A DNA stretch of 14,554 bases, taken from NCBI GenBank assembly GCA_036939355.1, contig JALLAP010000300.1, positions 1 through 14,554 on the forward strand. The letters are read 5' to 3'. The notes below the pieces were generated by a model, which was given only the letters and a program-made list of their open reading frames with translations, was not told the origin of the DNA and made no database searches. The DNA comes from Thalassiosira profunda. Its lineage: Eukaryota > Bacillariophyta > Thalassiosirophyceae > Thalassiosirales > Thalassiosiraceae. The position numbers were made by a program, and so were the translations under genes. Below, one piece after another: positions 9,801 through 14,554 of the stretch; position 1 is the stretch's first letter, and every line of letters starts with the position of its first letter.

Positions 9801-12800
9801 CCTCACTACGCACACTCGTAAGACGTGTCCTAGCGGGCGCAGGCAAGGGATGCGTGACGAGGCTATTTCTCGCCCTATCTCAATTCAGTATCGAAACAAG
9901 AGAGATGCTACGAGGCACAGCGGCCATCACTCACAATTTTGGAGCGGCCAAGAAGGGATACGCCTTCCAAAAGAACTCGGAGGAACTAGACTACGATTAT
10001 GGGATTGATCAGGCTGGAGATGAAGGCGAGCGAGCGCAGATCGAAAGCATGGCAGATCTGGCCAACTACCAGCGCCAGTCGTCGGGAAAGCGCGAGCCCA
10101 AAGACCTAGTCAAAGTGCTTATGCCAACCGCCATGAGCTACGACGATACGTTTATGGAGAGACAGTACGCGAAGATGAAGCGGCATAGTGAAATGATGCA
10201 AAAGCGGGTGGCCAATGGTGGCCCAAGACCGTGGAAGCCATCAAACCACGACCGCCACCCGCACAGAGGCTACGACAAGGTCAAATCACACCAATTCGTC
10301 AAGAAATCGATACGCAAACTGTCAGGAATCTACGAGGAGGCATCGCCATGCCATTTCTATGCAATGGGAAACCACATTACTGACAAGCTCTGCGATTTGC
10401 CCCTGAAATTCATGGTAGGAACCGAGCGACTTGAAGTCGAGCTGAGGAAGAGGAAGTTCTTCGAGGTCCGCATGAGCGTACTGGGACCACGTTTCATATT
10501 CCACTTCGATGGACGGCAGGTCCAAAAGAGCACGCAGAAGCTGTTAGCCGAGAGAACCAATGCGGAGAGACGCAGGCGGGCCTGCATGAGAGATCACCAG
10601 GGCGTCCTCGCCCGAGCACAGGACGACATCGACATATCGGCCATCGAGATTGGACAGAAGGGCAATTTTGCGCGCTGGGTAAGAGGCCAGAGCAACTGCT
10701 TGTTATATGTGATGCGCCTAGACGAACAGCTACGCGCGTACCACGCCTGGATGATAGAGGACAGGGGCACGCTCGAAGACGCCCTGGAGAAACCCAGCAA
10801 GTATCTCATCCCAGAACGGAAGGAAAGCATATACGACCTCTGCCCACATTGTGGAAGAGAGGCCTTTGACGAGCACAGAGACGAACTTGAGCTCTTTGAT
10901 GAATACTGCGCCCTGGACAAGGAAAAGAAAGCCGAGCTGGGCCTAGAAGATTACACCCCAAGGGAGATACCACGCTCCGACTGGAGAAGGGCGACCATCA
11001 CCCACTCGCTCAATTGCAGGCACCCTGACCTGATCGAAGCGAGGAAGCTGGGAGCCACCCTGGTAGAACGGGCGGCGAAGGAGCTTACAAACTGGGCAGG
11101 CAGTAACATCGCCTCCCGACCAAACCTCCTAAACTTCGTCCTGAACTCACTACGAGAGCATGAGGTAAAGAACAGCTTCATTGGCTCGCGTGGAAAAAGG
11201 GGCGAATACGGCATTACTATCATCAAAAGAGGGACGTGCCAATCCATCCTACCCCTGGAGACGTGGAGGCGAATGATACACAACAGATTGGAAGGCGAAG
11301 TAAAACGACTCGCGCAAGCATCACTGGAGAGCTCACCCATCTCCATTCAGTTGGGACTTTTCAGGCCCGAATATATCGAGCCGATTGAAATCCACGAGCA
11401 GATCTCCCTCGACATGTGCTGGCTGGGCCTCACCCCTAAGGCACTGAAAAGAGCAATCATGAAATGGTGGAAGAAAGTAAGTGGCAAAACAGCTGAAGAA
11501 GATAGGAAAGAACTCAGACGCGAATTGATTGGGAAATACGAGGCGCTTCGTTTCGCAATCTATATGAGGGCCCACTTCATCAGGATGGCGACGAAGGGAC
11601 ACATCAAAGGCTACAAGGACGAGATGAAGAAGAAACTCGGCATCGACTCGGCGCAACAGGGCGATGCAGACTCAATCGAACTGGGAGACGCTGCGACGGA
11701 AGTCAGCAGCATCGAGGAGAACGAAGACGACGCAATCTCGCACTTCCCCACAGACTCGGACCTCGAGGAAGAGGAAGAAGAGGAGGAGATCGAGGAAGAA
11801 ATGCCGGACAGGAATGTATACAAATGCCAGGGCGACCGATGCCGCATCGCAGCACACCTGCTTAAAAATCCAAAGACGGTGAAGACAGAGCGGAGCATAT
11901 GCTCTGAGTGCAAGAAGGAGGAAAAGGACATTGCCATCATCAACGCCATCGAATCGAGACTGAAGGAGAAGGCTGCAGAGACACCGCTGCTGCTAGACAT
12001 ACTCGAGAAGCCCGGCAACAAGGATAATGGAAAGAAGCTGAGAAAGCACATCACCGAATCGGTCATCAATGGGGACGAAAAAGTGGAAGCGAGGCAGGTC
12101 AGACGAGTCGCAATCACCCTTCTGGTGAGCAGCAAAGTAGGAGGGGCGGGCGGTATCGATGACACGCCTACATTCGACGCCAACAACGCCACTCGACGAA
12201 AGGCTAGCTCGACGTGCACATGCGTGGAAGAGCATGACAGGATATCAACCTCCGCCTCCTCCTCCATACTCGTATGCCAGGAATGCACGCAATACGTGCC
12301 ACATACTGAAGCGATGGGCAGAGGTGCCACGAACTGCCTGGCCTGTGCAGAAGAACACTTGCAATTCAAGCTATCGGAGGGCAGAGTTTGCCAGGCATGC
12401 CAACTAAGATGGCTGCTCGACTGGAACAACGCGTCGAAGAGGAAAGAGAAAGCACTTGCGCGAGCAACCGAGGCAGAGGCAAACCCAATGGAATGTGCTG
12501 CGAGACGCGAACTCACGAGCCATGGAGAGATAAGAGACCCGAGGCTCATGCCGGTGGGAGGCGGACAGGATCCACACAGCAGAAACAGGCTCCTCGCGCA
12601 TCGTCTGAACCTCGAAGACGACGAGGGCAACCTGACAACAGTTGCTACGGCCCAAAACCTAGCGACATACTGGCGCAACGCAGGAGCAAACAGCAGAGGA
12701 GAGATTGACCTCAACTTCCTCAACCGAGTGGACTTACTGGACTCAAACAAGGGCCTCGCCCAACAGGACATGCTTGCTCTGCTCAACCTTATCAAAATGG

Positions 12801-14218
12801 ATCTGGCAGGAAACCAAGAGATGGGTATAGCAAGCCCAAACTTCCTCCAAGAGGCAATGGACGACACCCTAGACTGGTCGGAGCTACGAAAACGCTATTT
12901 CGAACCACTGCAGGAGGACTCCTGGACATCAGAACACAGCAACAACCCATCCATCAACGCCAACTTGCTCTGCATGCCCATCAGACTGAAAGAGGATCAT
13001 GACGAGGACATCACTCCACAGCCCAAATGGGCGTGCGTCTTTCGATTAGGAAGCTCCGAGGACCCCGAGGAGCCCTGGTGCTTCATAATACTCGACCCGC
13101 ACAACAGGGCACACTTGCAAAGAGACATCAGGAGGGCCCTACGAGGAAACTCGACGCTAGCAGGAAGGCGGCGCGATCTGGACAAGGATCGCAACGCCCT
13201 AGACCCTGGAGCTACGTCGAACGAGAGATGGATAACGCTGGATTGCCCAGGCTGCCTGCAAAACAGCAGGGAAGACGGCCATCTCATACCACTTGTAATC
13301 ACGCTCATGGCGAGCACAAACACGGTATCCAAACTCCAAAAGAAGCTAAATCGCTTGGATAAGGTCGACTCGCTCAAAGACCAGCTCAGAGAATGGATCC
13401 GAGTAGCTCTATGCGAGGAACAGTCCATCTTCAGCATACCCAACTGGCTAAGGGAGATAGCCGAGCGAGGGAAGAACGACAACTCGGTGCCAGTCGAGAG
13501 CATGGAATGGGAACCCACTGCAGACAACCCTGGGCCAATAGGACCCGCGCTCCTCTCAAACGACGACCTAGATATGGGCATAAAGCTCCTGCAAGCAGGA
13601 GGAAGCACGGGCCTCCTGGACCTGACTCTCACCAGCACCGTATGGAAAAATAGGGGCAATTGGGATAACAACCGACGCCATATTCGACCGCCGGATCTGG
13701 ACGACTGGCAGCCTTTCGATCATGACGAGCACTTACCCTCAATTAGGGCAGACAGACTCGTTGTACCGCTGTTACAAGATGGACACTTCACGACGATGGT
13801 ACGCTACAACTCCAACAGCAACGATGGGACGCGCTGGGAATACACCATCCTAGATAGCAACTACGACGAGGCGAGGAACATCGAGACAGTAAACGTACTC
13901 CTCCAAAACACCACCCTACTCCATGGCGCTGACCACATGGGCGGCGAGCCGACAGCCTCCCTGAACAGCTGCCGCCACAGGAGCATCCAAATCAAACGAC
14001 AGGAGAACACGGAGTGCGGCCAGCGTACGCTGCTGCACATGCACATCGCCTCAACCTGCCAAAATATGGATGAACTCACCGCCACCCTAGGAAGACTGGA
14101 ACGCGTGGAGGACCTTGCCACCAAGGCAAGGCTATGGACCGAGATATTGTTGAAGAGGCGACAGATGCAACACGGAGACTTGGACTGGCTAGAGGAACTG
14201 TTGGGAGGAAATGAATAA
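3839..14218 (+). CDS. Retrotransposon ORF2 polyprotein: endonuclease, reverse transcriptase, RNase H, zinc fingers, tandem Ulp1-like domains
   Basis: One uninterrupted frame of 3,459 codons, roughly two to three times usual LINE ORF2 length. The ATG at 3839 is the first after an in-frame TAA at 3638-3640. Order of parts: residues 1-295 acidic and Ser-rich, with a basic cluster KRRRRARR at 6-13 that may be a nuclear localisation signal; AP endonuclease 297-557; helical linker 560-1120 with likely coiled coil at 605-688 and an acidic patch near 862-885; reverse transcriptase 1121-1620; RNase H 1867-2076; zinc knuckle 2335-2393; Glu run 2643-2654; Cys clusters 2663-2691 and 2793-2854; Ulp1-like repeat A about 2965-3196 and B about 3235-3459. 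The protein should carry out target-primed reverse transcription in the nucleus. The protease pair suggests self-processing or removal of a ubiquitin-like protein. Codons use much AGA/AGG and A-ending triplets, unlike ORF1. Core functions are secure; the C-terminal role is inference. Confidence 0.92.
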   Translation: MKDTTKRRRRARRLSQQQQTCTQEEDVQSIATSATNSTHDHSTGEAEQEHKRTKVQRDEEAGSERDQRRGIDGKTDDDAEKTAATTPKQRCKRSSKTALFHSDEDEMQSESRSSATNTPIAKRRNKEGATGWATPTGRATMADIESSVNRLHISEKGPGNTDGSTDPDEDAADIRINFSDNPWRSFAKQRGIDGRALSVGSSSSGGDDSSAEDEMDVETDGERASKEGEQTPIISNMEMVRESPSIRGWKGAELDSTDDNSYTTGGTYSFGGDFSMGSEDSFGFIGDELQEKEVSGHIRVVSWNAGSGLRGRLPDLLAYLKRMRCDCATIQEPTSHNVNIGKREMEGWAKMARQAGYELYMDKYQWLLVKARLAMCIKEKPVAFADGRIFDVEFRINKTTTIKFFGVYGVARSSASEDTATTLQKNDIRKELMKFLEKQRRNYKTRCEELGIEMFVITAGDMQDTTTTDEYQNSGQPLKIHGRGLLKWVLNKEVQQTSLGVDRYKLKNWKYYTSVCGNIRAKRSLEHFGIDDTSVHVNVCKSDHHLLYADFNVDMVWEEEQVEPITKLHFGRIYRIGMKPIKDEDETIGFELGTTLTGEALEQDENYVMLQKIEEIYTNNRELLDLEGEITELGTRITDEMKRLAQMQIDAGEIRLIRRTKELREMIEEYFRLLDESMMICMKELRLVSTKQPTSAGHGSEPKEKKKPHYSPADSLYQSLRHARAKLNKLENATRKCKENLKRIVQHAQENDGKLPMREVNKTAAIIRWIAKRGEKGVGEGVEVLNEFQQQIEAKQRMEREATRIRMRSLDDQDGSDANRQRLYKCAREADRHIFEEMETLMEKMGQRPNIIKMITETFGDLREEEEANPAEEEDPAAEETADELLANIEHFWPNFTTPEWATEEEASSNADTSDLINTAELLSSLSKNLNRLKDKLSRSNNRRWRDQMTSDILKGILRRATMIYARDCQQEPVAQPNVYIRDDGPRGEDNLRLTRPAVSNAEQLKGTKQHHTEWVSTAGEVQDIHFMDKVVDEDGNVSFHINRNAARPTEEEVRKLVRDRATWLSDEEREGVSEAHTQRVAETFDVPEQDPAFCYKYVVDPNAKEIDYRTVRKKFMDAIGSIPGKARHNGFQLAVLGRMPMRWANYWLKGINFILAARIAPKVVKELSRVPIPKPGKPGETRPIALVHDVWAFINSIIYEDLSKAIESADVLDDHFFAYRAGKSAMDAMIPLIIMLEECYASGEKVGILDEDEEKYFDRILHALQHMTMIGAGMPDQGYVEIKAEDMTDRRCFVQTNRGTVEIMFLVGLPQGQKMSVICCNLVSKAKTNQWRIGESERTECLAGFRLACRDKMDIENGWEMINSITNYSDDSERTFHDGNTLSFEERKRRNYSTSEVAQEERLIDLRNLVGGGSELIGRTGHFSIAGKIPRHSDKSEMTFVNLTLGEAEDLPNHVETFEFGFKVGGPKKGKMPIKFTLRRPGKDATEEEKQAFARFMPEIKRILGVFFSGNGDSSATGDKIVEKSKNKINSFRIPQSGPKVTTTMANTYLIPTAEWAPLLSKIPMECLNDLDRLIVKKLHRHYGLAQSDCAISLMRPYEEFGGGVHSFATKNLQSLTREEEVGLSSADNPGRALRGSLELSKKLGPNEKSDYKRALTHCDEKLSRFGFFLKDMENPLAAIFLDLLMLEKRQILEAKQEGEHFLRPLGDLHFQGTKPKSPYLGEGDGMLKDFRLHGKYHALYEKSVSKTNDNLAALLDPKAWKGGWGKDISKDTLAAVFKKSIESIEWDVRAQLSCMVWKRTRTDTNPLESENWTAHASNFSIDLKSDRPVAKQIRDEYEKYVHELRLTRVKDRDLFERIEQVELPPVIFTDGSRRGEKLSTWENLETDDRSALYNSAAFSLFLPPDPEEDEDGTMKDIEDVDWVPWVAVVARLPDRWGHEYTDNGQGEMHALTLAEEVLPPDLPAYFATDSEATQTIARALRDGTIPSLRTLVRRVLAGAGKGCVTRLFLALSQFSIETREMLRGTAAITHNFGAAKKGYAFQKNSEELDYDYGIDQAGDEGERAQIESMADLANYQRQSSGKREPKDLVKVLMPTAMSYDDTFMERQYAKMKRHSEMMQKRVANGGPRPWKPSNHDRHPHRGYDKVKSHQFVKKSIRKLSGIYEEASPCHFYAMGNHITDKLCDLPLKFMVGTERLEVELRKRKFFEVRMSVLGPRFIFHFDGRQVQKSTQKLLAERTNAERRRRACMRDHQGVLARAQDDIDISAIEIGQKGNFARWVRGQSNCLLYVMRLDEQLRAYHAWMIEDRGTLEDALEKPSKYLIPERKESIYDLCPHCGREAFDEHRDELELFDEYCALDKEKKAELGLEDYTPREIPRSDWRRATITHSLNCRHPDLIEARKLGATLVERAAKELTNWAGSNIASRPNLLNFVLNSLREHEVKNSFIGSRGKRGEYGITIIKRGTCQSILPLETWRRMIHNRLEGEVKRLAQASLESSPISIQLGLFRPEYIEPIEIHEQISLDMCWLGLTPKALKRAIMKWWKKVSGKTAEEDRKELRRELIGKYEALRFAIYMRAHFIRMATKGHIKGYKDEMKKKLGIDSAQQGDADSIELGDAATEVSSIEENEDDAISHFPTDSDLEEEEEEEEIEEEMPDRNVYKCQGDRCRIAAHLLKNPKTVKTERSICSECKKEEKDIAIINAIESRLKEKAAETPLLLDILEKPGNKDNGKKLRKHITESVINGDEKVEARQVRRVAITLLVSSKVGGAGGIDDTPTFDANNATRRKASSTCTCVEEHDRISTSASSSILVCQECTQYVPHTEAMGRGATNCLACAEEHLQFKLSEGRVCQACQLRWLLDWNNASKRKEKALARATEAEANPMECAARRELTSHGEIRDPRLMPVGGGQDPHSRNRLLAHRLNLEDDEGNLTTVATAQNLATYWRNAGANSRGEIDLNFLNRVDLLDSNKGLAQQDMLALLNLIKMDLAGNQEMGIASPNFLQEAMDDTLDWSELRKRYFEPLQEDSWTSEHSNNPSINANLLCMPIRLKEDHDEDITPQPKWACVFRLGSSEDPEEPWCFIILDPHNRAHLQRDIRRALRGNSTLAGRRRDLDKDRNALDPGATSNERWITLDCPGCLQNSREDGHLIPLVITLMASTNTVSKLQKKLNRLDKVDSLKDQLREWIRVALCEEQSIFSIPNWLREIAERGKNDNSVPVESMEWEPTADNPGPIGPALLSNDDLDMGIKLLQAGGSTGLLDLTLTSTVWKNRGNWDNNRRHIRPPDLDDWQPFDHDEHLPSIRADRLVVPLLQDGHFTTMVRYNSNSNDGTRWEYTILDSNYDEARNIETVNVLLQNTTLLHGADHMGGEPTASLNSCRHRSIQIKRQENTECGQRTLLHMHIASTCQNMDELTATLGRLERVEDLATKARLWTEILLKRRQMQHGDLDWLEELLGGNE
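4727..5509 (+). other. AP-type endonuclease domain (ORF2 residues 297-557)
   Basis: Motifs of the exonuclease-endonuclease-phosphatase fold appear in order: VVSWNAGS with N304, CATIQEP with E332, ITAGDMQD with D461, and CKSDHHLL with D543-H544. These match the LINE pattern of WN, QE, GDFN and SDH. The family nicks target DNA to prime reverse transcription. The usual GDFN Asn is replaced by Gln463, which may alter metal or phosphate contacts. All other catalytic positions are kept, so activity is plausible. Confidence 0.85.
7199..8700 (+). other. Reverse transcriptase domain (ORF2 residues about 1121-1620)
   Basis: Recognisable blocks: IPGKARHNGF at the N-terminal motif, VPIPKPGKPG (1171-) and RPIAL (1183-), motif A DEEKYFDRI with D1253 as probable catalytic Asp, motif B GLPQGQKMS (1309-1317), motif C NYSDD with D1371-D1372, and a KSEMTF motif D (K1436). 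The thumb is suggested by the lLD-rich helix DLDRLIVKKLHRHYG and the GGGVHSF turn. YSDD replaces the common YADD/YVDD. The gap from motif C to the KSE motif is 64 residues, longer than I expect for LINEs, implying an insertion. All three catalytic aspartates are present. Confidence 0.93.
9437..10066 (+). other. RNase H domain (ORF2 residues about 1867-2076)
   Basis: IFTDGS (D1872), NGQGEMHAL (E1949) and YFATDSEA (D1971) correspond to the first three catalytic positions of type I RNase H (DGS, E, TDS). A fourth acidic position is less clear; GIDQAGDEGER or the later MADLA segment could supply it. The spacing from the first Asp to the Glu (77 residues) is long because of an acidic loop, PDPEEDEDG. 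The family degrades RNA in RNA-DNA hybrids, here presumably the template during second-strand synthesis. It follows the RT thumb, as in RNase H-bearing LINEs. Confidence 0.75.
10841..11017 (+). other. LINE-type CCHC zinc knuckle split by an insertion (ORF2 2335-2393)
   Basis: LCPHCGREAF (C2335, C2338) is followed, 50 residues later, by TITHSLNCRHPDLIEAR (H2389, C2393). LINE ORF2 proteins commonly have CxxCG, a short spacer, then ETxEHLLxxCPxxxxAR; both halves match closely. The connecting region is normally about 10-20 residues, so roughly 30-40 extra charged residues (RDELELFDEY, KEKKAELGLE) seem inserted. The knuckle is thought to help nucleic-acid binding in this family. Confidence 0.6.
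11825..11911 (+). other. Four-Cys zinc-ribbon-like motif (ORF2 2663-2691)
   Basis: C2663-x4-C2668 and C2688-x2-C2691 are separated by 19 residues, with H2673 also available. The motif directly follows an acidic run (E2643-E2654). A single zinc site is likely, but no named family is recognised. Confidence 0.4.
12215..12400 (+). other. Cys-rich array of four paired cysteines (ORF2 2793-2854)
   Basis: Four pairs occur at near-regular intervals: C2793/C2795 (with H2799), C2813/C2816, C2833/C2836 (with H2840) and C2851/C2854. Pairs start 20, 20 and 18 residues apart. Enough ligands exist for two zinc ions, as in cross-brace RING-like or tandem-ribbon folds. It lies about 110 residues before the first Ulp1-like domain. 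I cannot assign it to a known finger. Confidence 0.45.
12731..13426 (+). other. Ulp1/C48-like protease repeat A, catalytically degenerate (ORF2 about 2965-3196)
   Basis: This region aligns with repeat B. KWACVFRL (3063-3070) sits where B has HFTTMVRY, so the catalytic His is Lys3063. CFIILDPHN keeps the Asp (D3086). QNSREDGHL keeps Gln3141, but the catalytic Cys is Asp3146. Downstream, MAST and RLDKV-SL with W3186 match B's IAST, RLERV-DL and W3433 at nearly equal spacing. The fold is probably kept as a non-catalytic partner or binding module. Confidence 0.55.
13541..14215 (+). other. Ulp1/C48-like cysteine protease repeat B, apparently intact (ORF2 about 3235-3459)
   Basis: The order His-Asp-Gln-Cys identifies the CE-clan (Ulp1/adenain) arrangement: QDGHFTTMV (H3316), YTILDSNYD (D3339) and QENTECGQRTLL (Q3388, C3393). 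The upstream segment LLSNDDLDMGIKLL resembles the helix that begins many Ulp1 domains. Enzymes of this family cleave after Gly-Gly in SUMO-like proteins or process polyproteins. The order excludes OTU (Asp-Cys-His). The domain ends at the last residues of the protein. Confidence 0.65.
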
Positions 14219-14531
14219 TGAATTTGACCTATGTACATACGGCTCCAACTCGAACTCCTCCAACAAAACTCTCGAAAAACTTCATGCACGACTTGCAATT
14301 TAACAGGGAGTTTTCCACGACTGGAAAATTTTACCACGACTAGCCCCTCCTCGAGCCGAAACGTGAAGCCCCCGCGCTCTTTTTAGACTGACGAAATGCG
14401 ACTCATACCCGACTAACAAACTTTGCCCACGAAATACACTGCACTCGCCACGACAAAATGCCCATAATTTCAGCGCAAGCAACTGCCACAACCCCACCGA
14501 CAATACAAAGAAGAAGCACAACACCAACGCG
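14219..14531 (+). other. 3' untranslated region of the element and flank
   Basis: I see no gene here. CACGACT occurs three times (14287-14293, 14316-14322, 14335-14341), and CACGAC once more near 14450. A perfect hairpin lies at 14311-14328. No AATAAA signal, poly(A) tail or simple-repeat tail marks the element end, so the host flank may begin anywhere after about 14345. The A/C-rich, G-poor sequence just before 14532 could be a host gene leader. Confidence 0.4.
14311..14328 (+). repeat. Perfect 7-bp hairpin with CGAC tetraloop in 3' UTR
   Basis: TTTTCCA (14311-14317), loop CGAC (14318-14321), TGGAAAA (14322-14328). A G-U pair could extend it by one in RNA. It lies 92 nt after the ORF2 stop and spans one CACGACT copy. 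Some LINEs use a 3' stem-loop for RT recognition, so this is a candidate. Confidence 0.45.
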
Positions 14532-14554
14532 ATGGCGCACCGCAAAGGCTACGG
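14532..14554 (+). CDS. Possible start of a downstream host gene, runs off right edge
   Basis: An ATG in a good context (GCGATGG) opens a frame reading MAHRKGY before the window ends. Only seven full codons are visible, so this is weak. The start faintly recalls eukaryotic ribosomal protein eL21, whose yeast form begins MGKSHGYR, but seven residues cannot establish this. If real, the retrotransposon sits between two divergent genes. Confidence 0.2.

Larger units (their letters stand above)
1748..14218 (+). mobile_element. Non-LTR (LINE-type) retrotransposon with two ORFs, minimal extent
   Basis: An ORF1 with RNA-binding features is followed, on the same strand, by an ORF2 carrying AP-type endonuclease, reverse transcriptase and RNase H in that order. 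This arrangement defines an APE-class non-LTR element. No integrase, aspartic protease or long terminal repeats were seen. The coordinates given are only the coding span; untranslated parts extend on both sides, and neither target-site duplication nor poly(A) tail could be recognised. Both ORFs are unbroken, which suggests a recent or functional copy. The APE plus RNase H combination occurs in clades such as I, Tad, R1 and LOA. The giant ORF2 with a C-terminal cysteine protease recalls RandI/Dualen of green algae, but those are described with an OTU-type protease and a second, restriction-like endonuclease, neither of which I find. Clade is left open. Confidence 0.9.

Noticed and set aside
10067..12730. 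Restriction-like endonuclease as in Dualen elements
   Set aside because: No PD-(D/E)xK-like motif after the zinc knuckle was found by eye.
11611..12867. Antisense open frame of 418 codons over the Cys-rich part of ORF2
   Set aside because: Ser-rich shadow of a well-supported coding frame.
13541..14215. OTU-type protease for the C-terminal domain
   Set aside because: OTU has the order Asp-Cys-His; here the order is His, Asp, Gln, Cys, as in Ulp1/C48.
1112..14386. TTTTTAG at 1112-1118 and again at 14380-14386 as a target-site duplication
   Set aside because: A 7-base match between two regions of about 350 nt is expected several times by chance, and its T-rich sense orientation does not fit usual LINE nicking.

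Overview
The window reads as nuclear DNA of a GC-rich eukaryote, probably a protist or alga; I cannot name the species. There are no Shine-Dalgarno-like leaders and no operon packing. Most of the window is one very large non-LTR (LINE-type) retrotransposon on the + strand, set between what look like two divergently transcribed host genes. Neither sequence nor domain calls could be searched, so all family assignments rest on motifs read by eye.

Layout. (1) Positions 1-813, minus strand: the N-terminal 271 codons of an Asn/Ala/Gly-rich host protein that runs off the left edge. (2) Positions 814 to about 1140: its upstream region, with a perfect 10-bp inverted repeat. (3) About 1141-1747: the probable 5' leader of the retrotransposon. 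(4) 1748-3217: ORF1, 489 aa, with a beta-rich (possibly FHA-like) domain, a coiled coil, a Gly/Arg-rich box and a C-terminal cold-shock domain. (5) 3218-3838: a 621-nt spacer holding four very short ORFs. (6) 3839-14218: ORF2, a single uninterrupted 3,459-codon frame. (7) 14219-14531: 3' untranslated region and flank, with a perfect hairpin. (8) 14532-14554: a possible start of the next host gene.

ORF2 is built as follows: acidic disordered N-terminus with a basic cluster; AP-type endonuclease (about 297-557); long helical and coiled-coil linker; reverse transcriptase (about 1121-1620) with a YSDD active site; RNase H (about 1867-2076); a LINE-type CCHC zinc knuckle split by about 50 residues; two further Cys-rich zinc-binding regions; and two tandem Ulp1/C48-like cysteine protease domains at the C-terminus. 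The first protease copy has lost its catalytic His and Cys. The second keeps His-Asp-Gln-Cys.

Working model: ORF1p binds the element RNA through the cold-shock and Gly/Arg-rich regions and oligomerises through its coiled coil. ORF2p nicks the target, reverse transcribes the RNA and may remove the RNA strand. The C-terminal protease may cut the giant polyprotein or deconjugate a ubiquitin-like protein. Both ORFs are intact, which suggests a young copy.
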